DNA of 64,000 nt. It comes from Tilletiaria anomala UBC 951. Its lineage: Eukaryota; Basidiomycota; Exobasidiomycetes; Georgefischeriales; Tilletiariaceae. The translations under genes were made by a program, and so were the position numbers. This document shows positions 40,345 through 49,534 of this stretch, one piece after another (positions within the stretch are counted from its first letter, which is position 1; the number at the start of each line of letters is the position of its first letter). The stretch is taken from contig NW_013546992.1 of NCBI RefSeq assembly GCF_000711695.1, positions 62,001-126,000 of the forward strand, in the 5' to 3' direction. The notes under the pieces were generated by a model. It saw only the letters and a list, made by a program, of their open reading frames with translations, had not been told where the DNA came from and did no database searches.

Positions 40345-41739
40345 TTACAACTCCACGATCTCCTTCAGAGTCTCTGTCTTACGCATGCACGTCCTCAGCT
40401 TGCCTCGTGCGCCCTCCCTGCCGCCGCTCGCGCCGGCCCCTGGCACACAAGCTCGAGCGAGCGGACACGCGAGCAGCGCGCCTTCCTCCATGTCGGCTTC
40501 GTCGCCGTCGCCTTCGTCTTGGTCTCGGCGTTGCGATGACGATGACGAGGGCGGTGCAGCGGTATGCACCCAGTCGACCTCGGTCCTTGCGCTGAGCTTC
40601 GCCCACTGCATGCCCTTGATGCGTCTGCTCATTTCCAACGCGCCTCCTCCAATTCCTACCCCGGCGCATGCGCTCGCACTTGCGCCTGGCTGCCCGGGCG
40701 GAGCGGCGAGCAGGCTCTGCTCCCAGCTGTGCTTGGGGCCCTCGAGAACGAGGAAGCCAGGGTAACCGAGCTTGACGAGCAGCCAAACACCGAGCTCAGC
40801 AGACCAGGCGGCCAGTTCGCGCTGCTTGACCTGCGAAAGGAGGTGGTGCGTGTAGAAAATCTGGCGGTGCATCTGCACGCCCCAGGGGCGGAGGCAGCGG
40901 CGGCGGGGCCTGTGGGAGTGTATTGCGCCTTCCGACGGCTCTGCCAGGGGATATGACGGCAAGGAATGGTCAGTGGGGTTCGAGAAGGGAAGCTTCTCCA
41001 TCGGGATGTGATGATCGGCGATCCAGGCCGCAAGGTGCGTGTACAAATCGAACAGCTGGTTCTCTTCCCCCTTGAGCTCGCGCCACCACGTCTCGAGCTG
41101 CCATTGCAGCTGCTGGAGCCAATGCGCTGCAGAGCTCTCAGGCGACCCGGCGATCATGGCTGCGGGTGCGGGTGCGGGACACGAAGCTGCTTGCAGCGCA
41201 GGCGCTGAGAGGACAAGCTGCGGGCGCCGTGGCGTCTCATGAGGCGATGTGAGCGGTGCATGCACGTTGAGCGTCACGCGCGGGAGTGGCGGTCTTGCTG
41301 TGCTGTTCACTCCGTTCGAGGCCACATCTTTGGTGCCTAGAATCACGACGCTGAAGGACAGCTCCTTAGCTGGTGCTAGATATCGGTCCGAGTGCTCGGG
41401 TAGGTTAGACCCGTGTTGATGCTCCTCGTACTCGTCGAGCAGGCGCTGCCATTCATCGCATTCGTCTGGCGTGCCGATCCAGCTGAACTCCGATGGCTTG
41501 AGCGTTGCGCGAAGCAGGAAGAGGTCGGGTAGAAGGGCGTAACAAGTGGAGTGGTCGTCATCACCATCCACACCCCCGGCCTCGTGTGTGTCGCCAGCCC
41601 GATCGACCATGACGAATGCTGCACGACGCAGCATACAACGGAGCGTAACACTGTCGCTGCGATCCTGGTCAAGCGCGAAGTTGACTGTGACGATCGTTGG
41701 CAGATTTGCATGTAGCGCGTCAGCGTGCCATCCGATCAC
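40345..41739 (-). CDS. RWD and DUF1115 protein, RWDD2-like (5' end unresolved)
   Basis: The open frame has 464 codons but begins at a GTG and no ATG precedes the conserved part, so a first exon must lie upstream. A candidate ATG is at 41834 with a very short 38-bp intron, which is uncertain. Residues ~10-130 resemble the later part of an RWD domain (NLPTIVTVNFALDQDRSDSV, SEFSWIGTPDECDEWQRLLD). The C-terminal part matches the DUF1115/Prp3 C-terminal domain as in RWDD2: MHRQIFYTHHLLSQVKQREL, LGVWLLVKLGYPGFLVLEGP and MSRRIKGMQWAKLS. The order RWD then DUF1115 is that of animal RWDD2A/B, whose function is not well known. A long acidic and Ser-rich C-terminal stretch is extra. Confidence 0.7.
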   Translation of the reverse strand: MIGWHADALHANLPTIVTVNFALDQDRSDSVTLRCMLRRAAFVMVDRAGDTHEAGGVDGDDDHSTCYALLPDLFLLRATLKPSEFSWIGTPDECDEWQRLLDEYEEHQHGSNLPEHSDRYLAPAKELSFSVVILGTKDVASNGVNSTARPPLPRVTLNVHAPLTSPHETPRRPQLVLSAPALQAASCPAPAPAAMIAGSPESSAAHWLQQLQWQLETWWRELKGEENQLFDLYTHLAAWIADHHIPMEKLPFSNPTDHSLPSYPLAEPSEGAIHSHRPRRRCLRPWGVQMHRQIFYTHHLLSQVKQRELAAWSAELGVWLLVKLGYPGFLVLEGPKHSWEQSLLAAPPGQPGASASACAGVGIGGGALEMSRRIKGMQWAKLSARTEVDWVHTAAPPSSSSSQRRDQDEGDGDEADMEEGALLACPLARACVPGAGASGGREGARGKLRTCMRKTETLKEIVEL

Positions 41740-42345
41740 GTAGCGCCTGGCCTTTCCTGCAAACAGGTCTCTCTTTTCGCCACAGCCAGTATACCTGCTA
41801 CCTCACTGCCACCCTCACAACATGCACATTGCATCGCGACCAGGATGTGATGATGACTTCCAAAAGTATTCGGTGCAACTGGGAGTCTACAGTTCACTAT
41901 CCACAGTCGGCAGCCCGTCTCCCCCCCACGTCAGAGTCTGGTCCCGGTCCGGCGTTTGGAGATGATAAAGGAACGAGGACATGGGCGGAACCAGCTCGAG
42001 GCCACCGGATATGATGTCCCTTGTCCCCCTCCCCCCACGGCCCACAGGTGACTGGCCCCATTCTTGCAGAGTCAGGGCTCTCCCCACGCGGAGCACCTCT
42101 TCTTGAGCTTCAACACAGGACGAACTATCCCCTGTCACCCAGGCATGCATTGCTTCCTCTCAGAGCCAGCCAAGGGTGCAAACAGTTGAAATACCCCTCC
42201 ACGTAGCCCTCCATTTCCGACCAGCCATCTCTGTCCCACAGTCCAACCCGTCGTCAACCAACCAACCAACCGCCCGGAGCATTTGTGCTACACTTGGCGA
42301 AAGCAAGCGAAAACGAACACGCAAGTCAATCCACAAGTCCCCGAC
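41740..42345. promoter_or_regulatory. Divergent promoter region
   Basis: This lies between two divergent genes and probably includes a missing first exon of the RWDD2-like gene. A CCAA tandem run (ACCAACCAACCAACCG) lies at about 42256-42271, 75 bp before the dehydrogenase start, possibly in its leader. Confidence 0.4.
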
Positions 42346-44106
42346 ATGGTAGCGGAAGTACATGGCCACTGCACTGCTTCGGCAACGGCAGCAACCTCAG
42401 GCTCTACTTCTGGCAACAGCAGGAGCAATACGCTCGCGAAACTGCACGGGAAGCGGGACATCCGCATCGTGAGTGTCTGCCTTTCGTGCACGGTCTTCCT
42501 CACCATGTCCTCTCCGCTGACAGTTCACTGGCGTTTTGGGTTGTCTTTCTCGGCCCCATCGTTGAAATTTTTGTGAAAAAGGAGACCGATGTCCCGCTCG
42601 ACCCACCAGGGCCAGGACAAGTCACTGTCCAGGTCCTCGCAACGGGCACCTGCGGCTCCGACCTGCACTACTACGTCCACGGCGCAAACGGAGCGTTCAA
42701 GTTGCAGCATCCCATGTGCCTCGGACACGAGTCAGCCGGGATCGTTGTCGACGTCGGGCCCTCTGCTCCAGCAGCAGCTTCTGGATCCGCATTCTCTTCA
42801 ACTTCGCCAGCGGCAGCAGAAGCGGCTCCGGTACTGTCGTGGAAAGTCGGCGACCGCGTCGCCATCGAGGCCGGCCTCCCGTGCCGCGGCCAGCAGGGGC
42901 AGGCATGCGCGCGCTGTGAAGAAGGCAGGTACAACCTGTGTCCGCGCATGCGCTTCGCCAGCAGCTGTAAGACCACGCCGCACCTCGACGGGACTCTGCG
43001 GCGGTACATGAACTGGCCAGCGTGGTCGCTGCATCGGTGAGCAGGCGCTTGAGTGCTTGTGCCTCGTTAGGACTTTCATTTCATTCCTTTTTTGGTTGTT
43101 GCTGACCGTCGATCGGCCTCACCCACTCGGAAATACTACTAGCATTCCCGATAACGTCTCGCTTCTCTCCGCGTCCCTCATCGAACCCCTCTCCGTCGTG
43201 CTGCAGGGCTTCCGCCGCGCGCGCTTCTCTCCCGCCGGGGCCACGCCCGCCTCTGGAGGCGTCAGCCACTATGGGGCGCCGGATACCTCGATCCTGATCG
43301 TCGGCGCCGGCGCCGTCGGCCTCCTGGCGTGTGCAGCGGCCAAGGCGATAGGCACGCGTTTCGTCGCCGCCATCGATATTGACCAGGGGCGCCTCGACGT
43401 GGCGAAGAGCATGGGCTGGGCCGACGCGACGTTCCTGCTCCCGCTCACGCCGGCATCAGCATCGGCCTCTGCGCCTCCGGCTTCGGCATCGACATCCGAA
43501 GCGGCTCATGGGAAGGCCAACGGACATGCTGACGCAGCAGCGAATGAGCGCGCGAGAAGGAAGGCGGAGGATGATGCGAGCGTTGCAAAAGCGCAAGCAC
43601 AGGCCGACGATCTACTCCGTCATTTCAGCAGCAGCGGCGCCTCGGACACTGCCCTCCCCGCCGTCTCGGCAGGCTTTGACCTGGTCCTCGAGTGCACCGG
43701 CGTGCCGTCGTGCGTGCAGCTGTCGATCCTCTCCGCACGTCCCGGTGGGCGTGTAGCGCTCATTGGCATGGGCCACCCGATCCAGAGCGCGTTCCCGATC
43801 GGAAGCGCCGCCCTGCGTGAGGTGGACATCCTCGGCGTCTTCCGCTACGCCAGCGTCTACCCACAGGCGATCGAGCTGCTCGCGAGCGGCGCCATCACGC
43901 AGCGCGGCGCCGGCTCCCCAGATGCAAGGAAGCCGAGCGTCGGCGGGATCGAGAACCTCGTGTCGCATCGTTACAGGCTCGAGGATGCGCAACTGGCGTT
44001 CGAGACGATGCGTATGGGCAAGAGTGAGGATGGCAAGGGCGTCGTCAAGGTCTTCATTGTTGACGAGCAGGGGCTAGCGCAGGATGACGCGCAGCGCAGA
44101 GCATAG
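42346..44106 (+). CDS. Zinc-dependent polyol (xylitol/sorbitol) dehydrogenase
   Basis: Exons 42346-42468, 42582-43036 and 43143-44106 give 513 residues. The catalytic zinc ligands are Cys65 (ATGTCGSDLHYYVHG) and His90-Glu91 (CLGHESAGIVVDVG). A structural-zinc cluster with four Cys lies in the CRGQQGQACARCEEGRYNLC stretch. The Rossmann fold shows ILIVGAGAVGLLACAAAKAI and, after the next strand, AAIDIDQGRLDVAKSMGWAD; the Asp favours NAD over NADP. This is the medium-chain polyol dehydrogenase family (xylitol, sorbitol or L-arabinitol 4-dehydrogenase), and I cannot choose the substrate from sequence. Usual length is about 360; the excess comes from a 30-residue insert before the structural zinc site and an 80-residue Ala/Ser/Lys insert in the NAD domain. 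The first intron's acceptor (GAAAAAG) is weak but keeps frame and conservation. Confidence 0.85.
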
Positions 44107-44228
44107 AAGTTTTTTCAATGCATGCTTCAAGGAGGTTTGTTTGAATAGATAGTTTGCGGGCGACAGTATCACATACAGCAACAATTACAAAAACCCTATG
44201 TGATTCCACTCTACTCTCCACACTAGCT

Positions 44229-45967
44229 TCACTTACTGGGAGCATCATCAATGAGCGCATACATGAAAAAGCTCGCGATGCTCCTGTACGGCTCCCACGG
44301 CTGTGCAAGCGCGCGCATCTCCTCTGGCGTCAGGTAGGCGCCTTTGACCTTCTTGCCATCCTTTCTCGCACGCAAGGTCGCAGGCGTCAGGCCAGATGCC
44401 GCTGGGATCGGCTGGATGCGCCGCGCGCCACCCAGTGGGACGTCGGCTGCACCTGTAGCAGGGGACGGCAAGGCGAGATCGAAGGCAGAGGCGGAAGACA
44501 TCTGCGAAGCATGCTTCTCGCCTACTTCCCTCGTCGCATATTCTACCACTTCCTCTGCCTCAACTGCCTGTGCCTGACTGGGTGTCACGCCCATAAGCGC
44601 GTCTCCATCGACGCCACTTGTGTCCTGGCACCGCGCCTCCCCTTGCCGGCGCTTGGCCACCTTCTCTGGCGCCTGCTTCCTCTCGCTGACGCTGACGCCT
44701 GCGAGCATCAGCTCGCCGTCCTCGTCGGCTTTCGGCGCCGAGGCGAGGTAGAACAGCAGCATCCCGCGCTGAATTCCTAGGTCTCCCACTGGTAGGACGT
44801 TTGGGCGCCGCAGCGCAAACATCAGCAGCATCTCGGCTGTCCAGAGGCCGACGCCCCTGAAACAAGGCCGCGCCAAGGGAAGGTGAGCGGACGAGACAGA
44901 ACGCAGCTGGTGCGTAGGTGTAGGTGTACGACTCACTTGATCTGCACGAGCTCCTTGACCACCTCCTCCTCCTCGATTGCGATCAACTTCCTAGCGTCTA
45001 GCCTCCCGTCAGCGAATCGCCTCGCGACATCGCGTATGTACTTGACCTTTTGCCCGCTAAGGCCGGCTCCCCTGAGCGTGTCATCGCTCGCCTCTAGCAC
45101 CTCGTGCGGCGTGGGAAACGGCCATTTCTCTCGCGGGAACGCCTCATAGTCTGGCTGCTCCGGCATCAGCTTCTCTGCTCGGTCCCTGTCCACTGCACTT
45201 CCTCGCGCCATCGTCGCCCCCGCGGCCGCGTCATTCTTAAAGGTACACCGCCGCAGCACGAAAAGCCTGCAGAACTTGTACAACACCGACCTCGCCGCGA
45301 GGAAGGAGATCTGCTGCCCAAGGATGCTGGTGCAGAGCGTCTTGAAAAGATCCAGCTCGCGCACCTCGCTGCGCTCTAGTTCCAGGAACGGGCGCAGCGG
45401 CACGAGGGCGAAGAGCTTGTCGAAGCGCGCATCCGTCTGGCGCAGATGCGCAATGGCGGTGGAGAGTGAGAAGGGAAGCGTTGGATGCGCCACCGTCGTG
45501 TATGCCGAGACGAGGTGAGGGGGAAGGAGCGGTGGGAGCTCGGGGTCGGATGCCCTTGCTTGGGCTTGGGCTTGGGCGTGTTTTCCCCTCGGCCCCTTGG
45601 ATAGCAATTTCGGCTGCGCATCAATCCGCGATCGTTTCTTAGGTGAAGCATGGAGATCGGTTATCAGATTGCTGTCCTTGGACGAGCTGGCAACGGCAGC
45701 AGTATCAGCTGCACTGGAGGTTCTTGACCTCGTTGAACGTGGCTCTAGCATCTCTACAGAGCCCGCTGCCGTAAACGCCGGGGCAGCCTTTCCGCTCCTC
45801 ACTCTGCTCTTTCCATCCAGCGCGGGGATCTTGAAGCCTTTGGAAAAGGCGGACGATGCGGAAGGGTTGTGAAAACCCGCTGATTCTGACTCGTGCTGCT
45901 GCGAAGCATGGGTCCGCTTCGTTGGCTTAAACGCAGCCGTGATGGCCGACGGCCGGCTGCTGCTCAT
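44229..45967 (-). CDS. MAG1: DNA-3-methyladenine glycosylase (HhH-GPD, Mag1/AlkA)
   Basis: Exons 45967-44937 and 44856-44229 give 552 residues; the intron is phase 2 (GTGAGT donor, TTGTTTCAG acceptor). After a 210-residue disordered, basic N-terminus comes the AlkA-type fold: LDLFKTLCTSILGQQISFLA, then the lead-in to the helix-hairpin-helix, then GVGLWTAEMLLMFALRRPNV and LPVGDLGIQ, where Asp369 is the catalytic residue. The final helix contains PWEPYRSIASFFMYALID. The enzyme removes alkylated purines such as 3-methyladenine in base excision repair in the nucleus. The intron falls inside the HhH motif. The family is usually 230-300 residues; about 110 non-conserved residues (rich in Glu, Ala, Ser) are inserted between the catalytic Asp and the last helix. 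The start is the first in-frame ATG; the open frame continues upstream. Confidence 0.88.
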
Positions 45968-47940
45968 CCTCAGCAACAATGATGCGCTTGGTGCTGCTGG
46001 ACCGCGGGAAGGGGAGCTGAGCGTGAGAGAACGTAGCCAAGGCGGTCGTGCGAGACGCAGGATGTCGCTTGAACCCTTAAAGTCAAGGGACTTGAGGGGT
46101 TTGTGGGGAAACGGGGGGATGCGTACCGCGTACGAGGGGGTCGAAGGCGTGTCTCGGCAATCCCGCGGTTGCACAGCAGCTGGCAGCAATGGCGATGGAT
46201 CCCACTGGCCTGATGGGTGGTGGCTGCCAGGACGATTCTGATTGTCTCAACAGCGATAGCGACAAAGATTGACGTGAACATGAAGAGATTGAGAATGTGA
46301 CGTCGTCTCAGGTCTTTGATGAGTGCGAGCGCGCCACCGCTCATCCTTTGAGACTCACACTCTATTCCCGCTGGGGAAACTCTTGACGGTTCTCGTTGAT
46401 TTTCTCTTGCTTCACTTGCCACGCTCAGTGATCCATGCAACCATTAATATAATGCTCAACATACGAGGAGTGAAGGGTCCCATTCGCACCATTGAGCAGT
46501 TTTTCTGGACCTTTTCGGCCCTTGGAGTCAGATGCTTGATGATGTATATGGTAAGCTTCTCGCCGTCGACGTCTGCAAATGGCGACTTCGCGGTAAGAAA
46601 TAGGGTCATTTACATGGGTTCCGATTCACCTCAACGAGAGTAGCGTCATCGGAAGGCCTGATGAGAGGTCCGATTGCATGTATCTGACTTCTGATTACAG
46701 GTAACAAGGTCCAAAAGCCCTCCCCAACTTGCACTAGCCACCTAAACTGCGCAGGCTTGCGCAGCGAGCTGTGCATCATTTACGTAGAGTGCCTTCGTTT
46801 GCGCGCACATATACACGACTCAAGCCACATCGGTCAGATGTGCACTGGGACCAAAGACTGGCGCTTCTGCACCGTGCTCAATGATCGCAGTCCTCGTGCA
46901 CCGTGGCGTTGGAATCATACGGCCCGAAAATGGTTGCAGCCTATATGCAGGCTGGAGGTACATTACTTTCATTTGTCCCCCTTTTCTTCCCGGCCCACGA
47001 TGGCTATTACAAAGGTGGTTTCACGGGACGTGCACATGAAACGATAGCGCTCGTGCGTGAAGCTGAACGCACAGAGAGGATGTCAGGGAGATGTTCAGGA
47101 AAGTAGGGCCGGAAGTAGCTCGGAATTCTCTCTCTGTGGACGTAATACATACTCGAGGATGTTGCAGCGACCTGCAACGTAGAATCGGTTGGTATACACG
47201 CTCTTTGGTCGAGCCTGTTGGCGTGAGTTGCTCAATGTACTCAAGCGATAGTTGGGGTAAACGACGCGGGTCAAACAGATCGAGCGACTGGAGACCGATA
47301 GGCGCAACCACAGATCAAGCCAATAGACTCTGTGCGTGCACCGTCTGATACCTTGGACGAGGAGCGCTTGAAGCGGCGACGCTTGGGAGCTTGATGTCTT
47401 CATATCTTGATGCTCGATGTGTGAAGCTGACGTCTCTGTCAGACGAGCGCCTTGCGTCTGATCAGACCTGCATAGGCGTGTGGCTTGTACACAGCAGGCC
47501 CACCTACTGCTAATCTTTCATCGTTCAAATCGATCACCGTGCACATCACTCACAACCATCAGCGCATCTGCATCCACTACAGCAACGCATCGACGGCGAA
47601 TGTTCGAAGAACACGGCTCTGCCTTCAACGGACGCAAAGATGTCGTCCCCGTACCAGTTCAGCGCTTATGTCATTAGGACTCTACCACCCTACGACGCGA
47701 AGATATATGTAAATCCGGAGCGAAATTATGATATATGATCAACCTGTCACTGTTCGTGGACGTCTTGGCGACATCGGGCCGGTAGGATGATGATCTTGCC
47801 TAGGGATGAACGGATGTTTGAGTAACATAGACAACAGCTTTCCACCTCGCTGCGCTCTTTGCGTTTCATTTCTCCTGGCGAGCGGCGTTCTATCATAGGT
47901 TCCCATGGGATGTGTCACTGCGGCATCCTTAGCCAAGTGG

Positions 47941-47970
47941 TATGTATGTATGTATGTATGTATGTATGTA
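47941..47970. repeat. (TATG)n microsatellite
   Basis: Seven and a half perfect TATG units in intergenic DNA. No coding potential. Confidence 0.95.
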
Positions 47971-48350
47971 GTTAGTTGTCATTCATTGCCTTTTGGTCCA
48001 TTCGACTCATCGTAAGCATCATCACCGGAACGTACCCTTGTTGAAAGCGGCTACTACTCTTAGTATCGACGCACAGACCTGGGACGATTGCAAAGCGTGC
48101 CTGCCACCTGCAGATGAACAGAAAAGTGGAAGAAAGTGCCTGTCTGGATTCTGGAATCCAGATAAAATGAGATGTGACCCAAAATCGACTGGCCGCATGA
48201 AAGGCACTGCAGCAGTGTGAAGACGGCTCGGTTGTGAGGAGCGAGCCAAATGACCCCCTGTTCTTGGGAAAATATTGCACCCGGCAGCGCCTCCTCGCGT
48301 CGCGTGCACCCCCTTGCAGCAGCAGGCAGACTCTTCAGGCTAAGCGCTCT

Positions 48351-48391
48351 CATCACCGTCATCACGGCCATCACCATCACCATCACCATAA
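48351..48391. repeat. CATCAC-type imperfect microsatellite
   Basis: Repeated CATCAC/CATCACC units with a few substitutions. The resulting histidine-rich reading on the plus strand is a product of the repeat and not evidence of a gene. Confidence 0.8.
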
Positions 48392-49534
48392 TGCCACTCT
48401 TCGTGCTGGCCACTGCAGGATCATATTCACACGCTTCGCAGTTCGCACACTCGACTGGACCGGGACCGGCTCTCTTTTTGCGGGCCATGCCGCGGAACAC
48501 ACCAACTGCTAATGTCGACGCTGTTCGTCTCTCTCGCATTCTCGTGACACTGCAGACCGGATTTCTGGATGGATCGCCGATCCCGTCCGAGCAGCTGCGG
48601 GTTGAGTACATAATGCGTCCAGGGCCTCATTGATTCTCGCAGACCAGCACCCACCCCCTTACTCTGTGTTGGTACAGACAGACAACGGTGGCAATTCATC
48701 CAAGTGCAACCCTCACCCAACCCTTCCTTTCATCTGTGCAATGCTGAATGCCGATGCAGAAATTGAAATCCTGGATATACATACCGAAATGGAAGGTGAT
48801 CGCGCTTCTCTGCGATGCACACATGTCGATCACCGAACCTCGGCCCTACATACATAGGTACACGGTAGATGCATGCATGCAGTTCCATGGTCGATGTTAC
48901 AGTTGTTGTTTCCAGCTTCTGGGCCTTCTGGTGTTCCATGGTCCCCACCGTAGTGTGATTGCTCCTCAATCTGACTTTCCTTGCTGATCCGCTGGTACAG
49001 TAAACAGGCGACTCGCATCGAGCAAGTTTGTTTATAAGCAAGTGAAGGAGAAAGCAAGACCAGGTAGCCATCGCAACCAATCGCATCAGCGACGTGACCA
49101 CACCATCCCGACAACCGCCGTCCACCCCCACTGTGGCGGTTCTCAAGCAGATCATCGGGTTGCCATTTCTTGCTACCCGCGCACCCGTAGGCTCCCATCA
49201 TCATCGCATCATATTCTTCAGAGCTCCATCGCTCCGAAACACATTCGCAAGCAGCTGCTCGCACATTGGGCTACCAGACGCTACATACATTTCCCCGAGA
49301 CACCCGCCGCCCAGTCACAACAATTCTCATCCGCCACAGGTCGGCCGTGACCAAAGCTCATCAGACGGTGTCCCGACCGCAACCCTCCGTCTGTTATATA
49401 GTATTTTATCCGCTTGCTTGTTGTCATCAAGGCGACAGCGACGGCTCGGCGAAATATAAAGCCGATCCTCTCTCTCAAACTCATCCGTCGCCTCCCTACG
49501 TTTCACCCTCCTTGGTGCAAACAGCCCAGGAAAG

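Larger units (their letters stand above)
45968..49534. other. Long intergenic region (3.6 kb) with microsatellites
   Basis: The flanking genes diverge. I find no gene with confidence. One plus-strand patch at about 48050-48220 is Cys-containing (WDDCKACLPPADEQ, then GRKCLSGFWNPDKMRCDP) and could be an exon of a small secreted protein, but no signal peptide exon or splice partner was found. Two simple repeats are listed separately. The segment 49300-49534 should be the promoter and leader of the next gene. Confidence 0.3.

Noticed and set aside
40124-40765. A 213-codon plus-strand open frame
   Set aside because: Most of it is antisense to the RWDD2-like gene, whose conserved motifs are clear on the other strand.
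48234-48512. A histidine-rich reading frame (seven consecutive His)
   Set aside because: It is produced by the CATCAC microsatellite; the frame has no other protein-like feature.
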